NCBI RefSeq assembly: GCF_902459465.1
Contig: NC_047066.1
Location: forward strand, 20,029,047 to 20,093,046
Origin: Asterias rubens
Taxonomy: Eukaryota > Echinodermata > Asteroidea > Forcipulatida > Asteriidae
Length of the DNA: 64,000 nt
Direction: 5' to 3'
Below the pieces are notes generated by a model, which had not been told where the DNA came from, did not search any database, and saw nothing but the letters and a program-made list of their open reading frames with translations. Both the position numbers and the translations under genes were made by a program. The first letter of the stretch is position 1. Each line of letters begins with the position of its first letter. This document shows, in pieces, positions 24,101 to 35,073 of this stretch.

Positions 24101-27100
24101 TTGCCAACTCAAGCAAGGACAAGGGGCATGGAGGCAATTGCCTTCATGCCCTCTGAAGGCTACAAGGCTGTGCGTGACCTCATGACCTCAAACATATAGG
24201 CCTCATACATTGTACTTCATTCTTGTAAGGGCAGGGCAGTTGGTCCTCTACACGGGGTACCATTACCAACTCAAGCAAGGACAAGGGGCATGGAGGCAAT
24301 TGCCTTCATGCCCTCTGACGTATCAGGCCTAAACGTGACCTCAAGTTTACCTAAGACATGCCTTCAGAGTCAGACATACAGTAACTATCATAAAAATACA
24401 CAATGAGAAAATAGAATTAGCTGTTTCAAAACTGTTTACCAACCATAAGGACCTACATGTACATGTTATGTATGGTATGCAAAAAATTGTTAATGGTTTG
24501 ACGTTTCGACCATAGCAGAGTTTTCAAGACTCTGCTACGGTTGAAAGTCGGGCCATTGACTATTTTTACAAAAAGAACATGTGGCAGATGTAGCTGACCT
24601 TACATAATTGTAGCAATTGTCAAGAGTCGTTAGTGTCTTTGTCTGGTCATAAATAGCGTATAATAATATTCACCTGATGTGCCATGCTTTGCTTGGGCGG
24701 AGCTTCAACGACGGGGTTGCTATCCCGGCGCTTGGATCCAACTGACTCACGGGGCGGTGAGCCAGGCTGAATAGTATATTGTTGTATATGGCAAAGCGGG
24801 TTATCATTTGGACTCATAACATCTGACCCTAACCTGGCTTATAAAGGGCGTTTAAGAACTACAGTGGGTTTTTGGTCTAATCCTACCCACCCAAACCATC
24901 AAACTTCAAAATGTTTTTCTTTTCTTCTTCATTCTGCTGAACTGAGAAAAATACTAGCTACAGTAACTGATTATGCTTTAAACTGTACGTGGGATCAGAC
25001 ACACCACCATTATCAGAGTCCAACAGTGTGTCAAGTTAGTTTGGTATTGGATTTTGTTAGACATGTTAGAGCGACGAAAAATCCAAGTAAATCAATCAAA
25101 GAATCAGTAGTCCAACTGACAAATTTCACACAATAGACCTTATGCACATGACGTCATTTCAGTAGGGCGCCCTCACCTAGAGGTCAAAAGGAGGTTGTTC
25201 ATTGGCCAATCCTGTGCACCTAGCGTACAAATCTGTGCGTTTTGATTGTTTGGTCACCGTTTTTCCACTAAGATGGCCGCTGGATGACGTCAATGCATAA
25301 GGTCTATAGTAAAGATTGTGTATGACGGCTAGAAATCTAATGTAGGACAGAGATTTTCCTATTAATTTTTTTTATTTTTTTAATCATTATCATTCTTATT
25401 CAAATTGATGAACCCGTTTTGGATTGGAATAACAACTTGTTCATCCTAGGAATAACAAAGATAGAAATGTACAACCCAGCAAAAGATAAATTCAAAAGGT
25501 TTAATATTTCATGTGGAACAAATAGCCAATACTTAAACAAAATTAAAAATACATTGTTAACATTAGTGTGGACATTGATGGACAGATCCACAAATTTACA
25601 TGCAAAACTGCATTTGTCATTTTAAACAATTATAACTAACATTGAATACATACTGTACATGTGCACTTTAAGATATGTGAGGCAGACTTGGTATCGTTTA
25701 AAGTAATGAAATAAAAAATGTACAACCTTAGCGTTTCGTCATCTACACACCATGTGTGTATTTATGCAACCCTGAAAAAGGAAATCTTGGTTGAGTTTGT
25801 TGAATTATTTAGTATTAAAATATCTTCAGCATCCATAGATCAAGTCTAGTTTAAATATATTATCAGTCATTTCAGTAGATATGTGGATTGTACTGGTCCC
25901 AAATTTGAGTATTGAGAGAAAATTCTGCAATAAACAAACCCACTTTGAAATTTGCACCATATTTTAGTGTGACATTGTACACCAAAGTCGCCCAGACCCA
26001 TGACGACTTGAAAGGGCAAGGCCATCTCTTTGATGGCAGTCTTTATTTCTACTGGAATAAATCAAAGGGCACCAATGCAATAACCAAAGGGGCAAGTAGG
26101 CGAGTTACCCTCTGTGAAGTATTACTCAGCCCTGGACCAACCTCAGCTTGTCCATGAAATAAATTTATTGCCTGTTTTCACACACGACGCAGGAGCGCCT
26201 TAGCTCCATTTTCATGTTATATCTTGCTTTCCTGCACTTAGCATTGACAGCCTTCTTAATGACAGATATTTTCTGACTTGTTGCAGTGGAACCGGGGAAC
26301 TCCAACTCTGTTTGGTGCAGAATGGCATTCATACGATGTTGATCCAACTGGACAGTCATAGAGCCGTCCTGAGTCATGGTCTCCCCTCTGAAACTACTCA
26401 CTGACAACTCTTCAGGTCCGAACAGATGGCCCAAGAGCTCACAGGCATACCGATGAGGTTCTACACTCTTGAAGATGGCCTGCTCCATTAGATATTGCCT
26501 GATAAGTACTGGATGCTCGGCACCTGATACACCAATCTCAACAAGTGCATCTGAATTGGAGGGGGTGGCAGGAGCAACACATGGTCGGGCTCTACCAGGA
26601 CAAAATGCTGGAAAACCGTCTTTGGCAATTGAGTCTTGTCTGACAGTTTGAATGCCGGCGGGTTTTGGTCTAATATTTTTTAGGCCAGCCATAGAGTTGG
26701 AGTAAATGTAAGTTTCCGTCACACCAGGAACAGAGGCAGGTGGTGGGGAAGTTGAGTTAAAGAACTGCTGAGGAGTGCCACTTGGAAATTCAGACCCGAC
26801 CGACTTATTGTATCTGCTTGCACAAATCCCAGTTGGAATCGCTTGAACTGTTCTACATGTACTTTGGGAAGCTACAGGGTAAGCATCCACAGTGTTTGGT
26901 TTTTGAGCACTCAAGGCAGACAATTGTTGCTGTCTAGTTTTAACTGGTAAACCACCATTCGCCTCTAAATCTTGCCTGACAGTACAAACCGCTGTGGGAA
27001 CTGCTCTTCTTGGCCCAGCCACTATACTGGGAAACAAGTCCGCAGGCACAGCAGAAGAGGATGGTGGTTGCACACAATTTAGAGGAACATCCTTGAACAA

Positions 27101-30100
27101 AGTGTCCTGTCGGATGGTGAAAATTCCAGTTGGAGTAATTTGAACCATGTTCCTTTGATCAGCCATAATGCCAGAGAATGCAGCCATTTTTTGATGAGGA
27201 GATTGAGCAGTTGAACATGGCTGCTCAGTAACACTCAGAGTGCTACCATTGGCTTTTGTATCCTGTCTTATAGCACACTTATCACTAGGTATTGTTTCAA
27301 GGGTTGTACTTGAGCCAGGCGGAAAGCTGTTGAAGGCTTCCATGGCCATAGGAGAGGAGGCTGTCGAGTGATTCTCAAAGACCTGAAACTCTGAATATGC
27401 CGAATCATCCTCAACCTCTTCCTTCTTTATGTCACAGATTGCCATCGGCTCAAATTGTGACGCAGCACTAGAGCCACCATCCTCCATACCGAGGGCGGTG
27501 TCTAAACCATAGTTATCATCAGAGCTGGCGTTTTTTTGTATGGACTCAACCCGCTGGGTGACGCGTGCAATACTCTGAACCATACTGCACTGTAAAGTCT
27601 CCAAGCGGTTAAGCTTACTGACAACCTCATCCAGTTTGCATTCCAGCCTGTCCAGTTGCTCCTGGGGAGAGGAGTCAATATCCATGGTCAGAATCTTGGA
27701 TTGAGACGGGGTAAGGAGTCCGAGACCGACCAAAGGAAACTTTACAGGCTGTAGCAGGTCATCATTAGGCTCGAGTGATACTCAGCTGGTATAAGATCAC
27801 TACAAGCTGAAGAACCTTTTTTTGAATCCATGCAGCAATCGTGACAAACTGTTTTTATCTCACCTCGAGATAAGAGTGTCAAAAATAGCAACATTCTGGT
27901 TCTATTTGAAATATGTCTCTCAAAAACATCATACTTTTACACAATGATCAGATAGCAGGAAAAGTATCAGTTCATACCACAAACATTTATGACTGAAGAA
28001 TAGAAGATGACGTTTTGTTTAAAGATTATTTTTTCTTTAAAAAATAAATAATGTGCATTCCATGATTTGCCAGATTGTGTACAATTCCATCGTGTACTTG
28101 ATCTACCTCACACACCTTCATGACACTAAAATACTTAAACTATTTGGTCTTTTGCATATTCTTAACAAAAATGTACTTACGTCTGCACTTCGTGTGCGAT
28201 CAGGAGTCTGACTAGGACTGTGGCTTGGACTTCTGCTCCGACTCCTACTGAGACTTTTGCTTCTATCCCGTTTGTTTCTTTTGGATCCTTTTGGGTAAAC
28301 AAATTTAGAGTGTTTAAGTAAATTCATAGTAAGACAAATTTAAAATATTTGTTTGTAAAGAAGAACTGTTATGGTCAAAGGAACTATCATTATTATTGTT
28401 AATAACCTACATTCTTTGAACATCAGAGCTTGAAAACATTGCAACTTCATAAGTTTGTTCATTATTTTGTTCAAAATATTTCACAGCAAGTCATGTTGCA
28501 TGGCTTATAAAGATGCCATGGTCAACTAACAGCACAGAGTAAGTTGTTTCCGAGTTTAACATTTCATCCCGACTACTTTTAGTGATTTCCTAGGACTCTT
28601 CTTCAAACTGTTGGACTCTGAAATACACTAAATGAAGAATATGAATCATTGAAATATTACTAACGTATAATGATATTCCTCCCAAGAGAAGCTAGACTAT
28701 CAAAACAAAAAATCTAAAACAAAATACACTCATATCATAGCCTGATACTTCACGAAGGCGATTGCCTCCCTGCCCATGGTCATTGCATTGGTGCCATTGA
28801 AAAGCCCCAGTGGAAAATTGCAATTTCCTCATAGGGTACCCTTTATTATTGAAGAAAGTGTTCAGGCCTGTTTGACACTTACCACCAGGTGATCTTCGTC
28901 GTTCTCTAGAATGTGACCGACTGTATCTCCGCTTCTTATCCCGTGACCTTGAGCGACTCCGCTTCCGTCTGGATCCTGATGCATAGTTCCGACGATTCTT
29001 TGGTGTTCTGGATCGAGAGCGACGTCGACGCTTTGGTGTTCTAGATCGAGACCTCTTACGTCGCCTTGGTGTCCGGGACCTTGACCTCCTGGGGGATCGG
29101 GATCTTGAACGCCTCTTCCTCTTTGGTGTTCTGGACCGGGAGCGTTTTTTCTTTTTGGGTGTTCTGGACCTTCTTCGTTTTGGGGACGAGGATCTTGAAC
29201 GTCTGCGTCTTGATGATTTCGAATGTTTTGGTGATCTTGACCGTGAGCGAGATGTGGCTGCTGAACTGGACCGAGAGCGAGATTTTCTCTCTTTGACCAG
29301 CTCCTCAGATGTAACTTCATCCTTTTTTGTTGCTGTCATGATTTCGCGCTGGTCGAGAGTACTACCAGTAGAGTCAATTACAGCCACTGGTATCTTTGTT
29401 TGAACTGAGTTATTAGTGTCTACTTCAACGAGCTCAACAGCAGTAAGTATAGAATTCCCGGCACCGCTACTGCTAGTTTGCTTTTGCTGTGAAGTCACCT
29501 TTAATCTCTTGTCTCGAATCTACGAAAAGAAAATTAAAACATGGTTGAAACTCCCACAAAAAACTTCTTAGGAAATATTTGATAAACATTGAGTATTTCA
29601 AGTACCAGTAACAATGAACATGTAGGCCTAAATTCTGAACAAGTCCTGGCAATCTGACATATTTTAAACCACGTTCTTTATTCAATCTAAATTTACACTA
29701 GGTTTAATGAATGTATGGTGCTCATTCAAATAGTAGTAAGTAGTGAGTAAATCATTCATAATGTACTCTTCCAAAAATCAAAATTCCCTCCATTTCATTT
29801 ATGAGACAAAGTTCATTCATTTTGTTAACCAGAATCAATAACAATAACAGAAAAATATGTGTAACCAAAAGTGCATTTTATTAATTGATTTCATAATTTT
29901 ACAGCGCTTGATTGCATATTACTCACAATGGACTCACTTACAATTTGAGAACTTTCGGTATCCTGCCACCACTTTTTCACTCATCTTTACAAAAAGGAAT
30001 TTCATTTCATAACAAATGAAAAAGTGGTGGCAGGATTATGGGATACAGAAAGGTTTCCAACACTTACTTGCCTTGCCCCTAGGCCTAGCCCTCATCGGCA

Positions 30101-30720
30101 AAACTTTCCAAAGGTTCAATAAAAGAAAGTCACACCCGGTTGGTTTCAAAATAAACACAAAAATAACAATTTTTCCCGCAAAAAAAGTCTAATTCAAAAC
30201 CCAAAACAAAACTAAGAAACATAAAAAAGGACCCAGTCCAGTGACATATGCCTCTCCCATTTGCTAAACCAGCAGCCCACCTCCAACACAGAAACGCGAA
30301 ACCAAAATCTTGGCACTCATAGTCATAACAAACTCTAAAACAACAAAATATTTGTGATATTTACTTTTTTTTTTACAAAAAATCTGTTAAATTATTCATC
30401 ACATGCACCGCACGTAACCCCGTACCGTTAACCGTACTACAATGGTAAAGCGCCCTCAATCGGCAATAACAAACAAATTACAAACGGCTCCTAAAATTAT
30501 AAAAAGCCTTTATTTTTACCGTTTTCATTTTTTCTTGAATAAAGCATAATTGTGACTAGTTTGCATATTTTCTGTTCAGTCATTGAATGTTAGAATAATT
30601 GAAACAATGTTCACTACTTACCCGTTTCAACATATCTTCATTTAGAGCGTGAAAACCAGGTGAATTTTCACCACTTTTTGTTTCACTCGAATCGCTGATG
30701 TAGCCAGAGATCCCGTCCAT
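18188..30720 (-). CDS. RSRC2: RSRC2, arginine/serine-rich coiled-coil protein 2
   Basis: Ten exons join in frame to 818 aa: 30720-30622, 29519-28883, 28287-28181, 24766-24674, 22320-21653, 21222-21154, 20665-20433, 19816-19572, 18963-18837 and 18366-18188. Seen: a short acidic N-terminus (MDGISGYISDSSETK); long Arg/Ser dipeptide tracts in exons 2, 3, 5, 6 and 7; a charged coiled coil in exon 7 (ARRLERAKKLMEMKERRDK); a poly-Ala patch in exon 8; and a conserved C-terminus with KYYNPLTVNP, RRLMGIKEGEE and THTQRSFGLGFG. That C-terminus matches the SMAP-like domain of vertebrate RSRC2, which identifies the gene. The family is nuclear and linked to pre-mRNA splicing; the RS tracts imply SR-kinase phosphorylation and speckle localisation (family knowledge). 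The protein is longer than human RSRC2 through extra RS repeats. Intron 3 (24767-28180) holds a separate BEN-domain gene on the same strand. Head to head with CCDC86. Confidence 0.92.
22500..22858. repeat. TTAA-type MITE family, diverged copy
   Basis: TTAAAGGGAAGGTAC at the left and its complement GTACCTTCCCTTTAA at the right, TTAA at both ends. The internal blocks TTGAGCTCAAATTTTCACAG and GAGAACACTGGTCTTTTGCA place it in the family. RSRC2 intron 4. Confidence 0.8.
23681..24325. repeat. Tandem repeat, 161-bp unit, four copies
   Basis: AAGGCTGTGCGTGACCTCAT recurs at 23681, 23842, 24003 and 24164, a constant 161-bp spacing. Units also share GGGCAAGCGGTTGGTC and AGGGGCATGGAGGCAATTGC. Copies differ by few substitutions, so the expansion is recent. 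RSRC2 intron 4. Confidence 0.9.
25134..25306. mobile_element. Foldback MITE with TGACGTCA in both ends
   Basis: TAGACCTTATGCACATGACG plus TCA at the left, and the inverted TGACGTCAATGCATAAGGTC plus TA at the right, 173 bp in all. Both terminal repeats carry the palindromic CRE sequence TGACGTCA. RSRC2 intron 3, downstream of the nested BEN gene. Confidence 0.8.
26161..26170 (-). terminator. AATAAA overlapping the BEN-gene stop codon
   Basis: On the minus strand the final codons read CAA TAA ATT, so the TAA stop sits inside an AATAAA hexamer. If used, cleavage would leave a 3' UTR of only about 10-30 nt. A downstream signal may be used instead. Confidence 0.4.
26165..27685 (-). CDS. Intronless BEN-domain protein nested in RSRC2 intron 3
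   Basis: A single 506-codon open frame; I chose the ATG at 27685 (MDIDSSPQEQL). The frame stays open a little further upstream without another ATG. Seen: an N-terminal leucine-heptad coiled coil, residues 8-50; an acidic stretch with a consensus sumoylation site (IKKE, 86-89); a Ser/Thr/Pro-rich middle with five degenerate repeats carrying P-T-G-I-x-T-V-R-Q-D at about 132, 184, 229, 283 and 342; and a C-terminal BEN domain, about 391-492, with HPVLIRQYLMEQAIF, HLFGPEELSVSS, LDQHRMNAI and AVNAKCRKARY. BEN domains bind DNA or proteins in transcriptional repressors and insulators (family knowledge). It lies in the 3.4-kb intron between RSRC2 exons 3 and 4, on the same strand. RSRC2 splices around it in frame, so it is probably an independent gene. 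The stop codon overlaps an AATAAA. A retrocopy origin is possible, but the frame is intact. Confidence 0.85.
   Translation of the reverse strand: MDIDSSPQEQLDRLECKLDEVVSKLNRLETLQCSMVQSIARVTQRVESIQKNASSDDNYGLDTALGMEDGGSSAASQFEPMAICDIKKEEVEDDSAYSEFQVFENHSTASSPMAMEAFNSFPPGSSTTLETIPSDKCAIRQDTKANGSTLSVTEQPCSTAQSPHQKMAAFSGIMADQRNMVQITPTGIFTIRQDTLFKDVPLNCVQPPSSSAVPADLFPSIVAGPRRAVPTAVCTVRQDLEANGGLPVKTRQQQLSALSAQKPNTVDAYPVASQSTCRTVQAIPTGICASRYNKSVGSEFPSGTPQQFFNSTSPPPASVPGVTETYIYSNSMAGLKNIRPKPAGIQTVRQDSIAKDGFPAFCPGRARPCVAPATPSNSDALVEIGVSGAEHPVLIRQYLMEQAIFKSVEPHRYACELLGHLFGPEELSVSSFRGETMTQDGSMTVQLDQHRMNAILHQTELEFPGSTATSQKISVIKKAVNAKCRKARYNMKMELRRSCVVCENRQ
29948..30058. mobile_element. Foldback MITE (CCACCACTTTTTCA family), copy 1
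   Basis: TATCCTGCCACCACTTTTTC at the left pairs with GAAAAAGTGGTGGCAGGAT at the right; total about 110 bp. The same family is at 54268-54381. RSRC2 intron 1. Confidence 0.8.
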
Positions 30721-31228
30721 CTTGAAAATACCCGGATGCGCTACCCGGATGCTCTGTTATGTTTTTGACCGGCTAGCAAAAACGCAAGATTAGGCGCACG
30801 CCGCAAGCTTTGGGGCTGACTTCATTGAAATTTAGGGGGTTATTTCAATTACACTTAAAAAAATTAGATTATGTGAGTCTGTGAAGTGTAATTTTGAATA
30901 ATACAGATTTTTAATTACAATAAAATTATATCTTGATATTAATTGTAACTTAATTTGCCAAATGTGAGCAAAATAGCATAACAACAATATTTCAAAGAAA
31001 CGCAATAATTATTGACATCCCTAAAAAGTTGTGGATGAGTCCATACTGTAGCCCAATTTTGTGCAAAGTTCGTTGAACCAGGAATGGGAGCGTGAACTAC
31101 GCTTGTCTTATTTATTACACGTGGTTTATGTGCAATATATTTTGCACGTGTATTTCGTACTACAATTGGTGGAGTTTCTGGACTGGAGTTCAGCAGTAAA
31201 CACTGAGAAGAATTTCGCAGGAATCAAA
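30721..31228. promoter_or_regulatory. Candidate bidirectional promoter, RSRC2 / CCDC86
   Basis: Only 508 bp separate the start codons of two outward-facing genes, so the two 5' UTRs and both promoters must share this space. I see no clear TATA box. GC content rises just upstream of the RSRC2 ATG (CCGGATGCGCTACCCGGATG). Confidence 0.6.
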
Positions 31229-33961
31229 ATGGTTTTAACTCGAAGTCGTCAGAGCAAAGACACCAAGTCTGTTGATGACAAACCTCAGGAAGCCAGCAAG
31301 AAGGTTGAAGATTTGGTGGCACAAAATACCAGCCTCAAAACGAGAAGAGCAAAACCAAAACAGACATCAGCAGCAGCATCCACGACCACAGCAGCAAAAG
31401 AAGAGGTAGTTAAACAACAACAACCAGTTTCCACAGTTCAAGTTCCTAAACCAGACCCAGTGAAGGATGCAGTTGTCATAGAAACGACAGGGGATGAGAC
31501 ACCAAAGAAGAAGAAAAAGAGGAACAGAAAACGAAAGAGTGCTGAAAAAAAGCAAACTGAAGAAATCTCAAAAGATGCACCATCTTCATCTGTAACAAAT
31601 TCAACTACAAAAGGAGAAGCATCATCATCATCTTCATCTTCTGGAAAACAAAAATCTAACAATAATGCCAGCTCAACAAAAGAAACGGTGATTCCTACAA
31701 AATCAGCGAAGAAAGCTAAAATAGTGAAGGAAGACGAAAGAACTGCTGTCGTCAGTGTCGATGAAGAACTGCAAAAGGAGAACGTGAGTGCGAGTTCGAC
31801 TTTGGATTTGGAGAACGAGCAGCCTTTGATTGAGAAGATGGAGGTAATCAGCGCCAAGGAGATAATGAAGTTATACAAGAAGGAGTCGTTCATTGGGGAG
31901 GTGACCAAACACAAAGGCGTTTCAAAATCTGGACGGAAGTGGAAGACGGAGCAGACGTCTCGGTAAATATAGATTGAACTTCACGTGTACTATCGTCTAC
32001 GATTAGACTGTCAGACACGAGGAGAGAGGGTTACGAAATGTCGATTATCCCAACTTTGAAGCAAGTTCAAAGTTCCTGTTTGTTACAACAAAGAAGATTA
32101 AGAAATCTGAATGGCAACAGTCAGAATTATGTTTTATGTAGTTCAAGTAAAACATTAATTTACATTTGTTTTGTTTTTGTATGCTAAGTAAATAGTAATA
32201 CTAATAGTATGCACTACAAACAAAACAAAGTACAACACCCTTGCCATTCCAATAATACATACTCTGCACTTCTTCTAATTGTGAAGGAGTCCGAAGTACT
32301 GCACTACTGGCACTATTTTATGGAGCTATTTTTAATTATTTGTGATTAAAAATACTACCGTACCACCACACATTTGAGTATGTACTGTAGATTATTGTTA
32401 ATCATTAAACGTTACAAATTATTTGTATTGTGGATGTAGATCTAATGGCATGAAGCAAGACAAACCCATGAAGACTTCCTGGAAGAAGAAGATGAGTCAG
32501 AAAGCGGAGACGAAGAGCATGAAGTTATTTGAGGCAGAGCTCAAGGATGCAAAAACCAAGGAAAACGAGGTATAAATAAAACGGGGTTTCATCCATCGAT
32601 CAATTTGTCCAGATAGTATGAGAGCCTGGGAGCCTACTTCAAGAACTATGACTGTAAGGGTTCATTCTGCTATCATCTCCACGAACCTCGTAGATGAAGC
32701 ACCAGAAAGTCCTGTTTGAAAGTGTTTGCCCTTCACGTTTGCAGAGCTTTTTAAAAATTAGATCTCGCCAAACTTAATGTTATTGCAACCGTAAAGAGCA
32801 AAAAATGTTTGAATGGGACTTTCTGGTGCTTTATCTACATGATGTTTATGAGGTTCGTAGACATGGTAACGGAATGACACAAGCCAATCCATCATTGTCA
32901 ACCTAATGGGGGCTACAGTCAGGCTCTCCAGCTAGAGCAGGGGTCTTCCAGTCTCTTCGGGGCACTTTGTCATAATGTGGATTGGGTTTTCAGTCCCTAC
33001 CTGACTGCAAGGATTTCCCTTGAATAATTCTCAAGAATTTTCCTCCCACATTCAAAACTGGAGTGTCCTTCATTGTCTTTTCTCCAATGGGTTCACTAAG
33101 TCACTCCCTTGGCATTCTCGCTAAAATTGAATCTTTCCTCTTTTATTTCAGAGAAAGAAACAACACAGAGCAAAAAAGTTGAAGCTGAAGTTGGAGAATG
33201 AGCGCAAGTCGGAGGTGGTGCAAGTGGTAAGATTTGGTTGCCTGGGTTCTTATAGGATTTGTTGTTGAACAAAGACAAATTTACAAGAGCGGGATTCGAA
33301 CCAACGGCAACCGGATTAACACCAACTAGATTTTTAAAGCCATGATTCCATAACAAGCTGTGTTTGATTTGGGAAGTGTCTCACTCTGATTTCATGAAAA
33401 CTATTTCTCAATGCTATTTTGATTATTATACTTGAACTGATGTGTGATGAATTACTACTGTGTACTAATTGCTTTTAATGTACATGTACTGCCTGGAAAA
33501 CAATTGGGCTACTCAAGTGTAATTCGAACCCACAACCCCTGCACTCAAGAGTGAATGTCTTCACTAGCTAGACCACAAGGGGTCAACTTCACACAAAAAT
33601 ATGCTTGATCTTTACTGCTAAGCAAATGTGACCCCAATATGCAAGTCACGTTGGTCATACTGACAACTCATCTGTAAATATTAATTTTGGTTTTTACCCA
33701 TACACCGATGTGTGTTAGCACTGTATACTCAGTCCTTTGTAAAGATGAATCTTAGTGCTTTGTGAAATCGAGCCCTGGCTTGCTCGGTGACAAGAGGGCA
33801 GTTTGAATATGCAATCAATTATTTCTTTCATAACAAAATTCAATTCCTTTTTTTGACAGATCAAGAATACATCCAAAATAAAGCGTATGAAGAAGAAACA
33901 ACTGAGAACGGTGGAAATGAGAAAGATTCCGAACTTCAATACAGCGCAGATCTTTGCCTAG
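31229..33961 (+). CDS. CCDC86: CCDC86 (cyclon-like), coiled-coil nucleolar protein
   Basis: Four exons join to 346 aa: 31229-31962, 32440-32569, 33152-33226 and 33860-33961. The start ATG at 31229 has a good context and is followed by MVLTRSRQSK; the frame is open upstream to other ATGs that I reject. Seen: a long low-complexity Lys/Ser/Thr/Glu-rich N-terminus with a poly-basic run (PKKKKKRNRKRK), then the conserved C-terminal domain: KSGRKWK, QDKPMKTSWKKKM, a charged helix, LKLENERKSEVVQVI and KIKRMKKKQLRTVEMR. This order and these motifs match the vertebrate CCDC86 C-terminus closely, as does the yeast Cgr1-type rRNA-processing region. In vertebrates the protein is nucleolar and coats mitotic chromosomes (family knowledge). 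Exon 1 carries the variable part; exons 2-4 carry the conserved helix. Divergent from RSRC2, with 508 bp between the ATGs. Confidence 0.92.
32880..33115 (-). repeat. Interspersed repeat (TCCCACATTCAAAACTGG family)
   Basis: Blocks such as GTCCCTACCTGACTGCAAGG are inverted relative to related sequence at about 48425-48495 and 63335-63400 (TGTGGGAGGAAAAC, GGGACT). CCDC86 intron 2. Confidence 0.6.
33475..33740 (-). repeat. tRNA-like SINE fragments
   Basis: GTGTAATTCGAACCCACAAC at about 33519 contains an inverted B-box-like sequence (TTCGAACCC). The following TTTTTACCCATACACCGATG and TGTTAGCACTGTATACTCAG match the SINE body at 44301-44681. CCDC86 intron 3. Confidence 0.6.
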
Positions 33962-34496
33962 TCTACCGTCACACACTGTGAGACTCCTTTTTAGCTCTTT
34001 TGGTGTCTGTTTTATTTTATTTTAAAAAAAAATTATTTGGAGGGGGCGCTTTAAACCTAAAATGCCCCCTGAGCTTTTATGAAAAAAGTATTTCTCACAA
34101 AATGTATTATGCTGAAAATGCCCTGTAGCGATAACATGCATAAACAAATGGCGCTTTTTGGAATACATAAAACAGATTGTACATAGCAAACTTGGCACTG
34201 ACAGAGGTGGGCCCTGATGTTGGGTTATGGACATATTTGTACACAGAACATATGCCTACATTTGTACCTGATGGAAAAACCAGTCTAACTTAATAACCGA
34301 TTTGTTAAAAATTAAATCTAAATTGATTTATGAGTAGGTGACAATTTATTTCAAGAAACTGTACCATTTAAATTTAATATGGCTATTCGGTGATTTATAA
34401 CTTTATTGTGACAAGAACGAAGGGCAAACAATATGTACATAAGTATATTTGAAGCTTTGCATGGTGTGGAGAAGTAGGAAGAAACTAGAAATGAAT

Positions 34497-34649
34497 AGTA
34501 AACTTGCAGGTACAACCAAGTGTAAATCTCTTATTTTCTCCTAAAGATGAGCAGAGTATACTGTTCAAATATCGAGACCAAACCGGCTCTTTTCGGAGCC
34601 AACACTCCCTCAAAAAAGATTTACACATGGTTGTACCTACAAGTTTACT
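34497..34649. mobile_element. Foldback element with about 36-bp terminal inverted repeats
   Basis: AGTAAACTTGCAGGTACAAC at the left is the near-exact complement of the right end GTTGTACCTACAAGTTTACT. The interior has GAGACCAAACCGGCTCTTTT. A truncated copy lies at about 44185-44290 and a fragment at 9715-9765. Confidence 0.8.
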
Positions 34650-35010
34650 CTTTATAACACATACATAGGTATTTCAACACTAATACAAACAGTTACATGT
34701 CCATGTACATACTATACAATCCCAATGTCAAGCGACCTCTGTATTAAAATAATTAAATACCAATATCCTATGTCGTGTATTAGCAAAATAAACACAATAC
34801 AATAGCAACAAATACATGTAGTGTATGTGTTTATACTTTGTAATTTGGATTTCATATAGGTGGTGTGATCAAGTTAATCGAGTCTTTGGAGAAACAGACC
34901 AGCACTGAGCGGAAATTTTAAAGAAGTTGTTTTCTTAATTTTTAATTTAAATGCCAAAATACATGAATACTTTATTTTATTTTGGCAACTTCCTTCTGAG
35001 AAATTACATC

Positions 35011-35073
35011 AAAAGGGGTTACAATTTAATTGTAACCCCTTTTTTTAATGCTAATTGAATTAGCATTAAAAAA
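35011..35073. repeat. Two overlapping perfect 33-bp palindromes
   Basis: 35011-35043 has AAAAGGGGTTACAATT, T, then its exact complement. 35041-35073 has TTTTTTAATGCTAATT, G, then its exact complement. Each is 16+1+16 bp and they share three bases. Confidence 0.95.

Noticed and set aside
31061-31228. In-frame N-terminal extension of CCDC86 from an upstream ATG
   Set aside because: The extension is unlike the family, and the ATG at 31229 has a better context and gives the expected MVLTRSR start.
31438-31914. 158-codon minus-strand frame rich in Phe/Ser
   Set aside because: Antisense shadow of CCDC86 exon 1.
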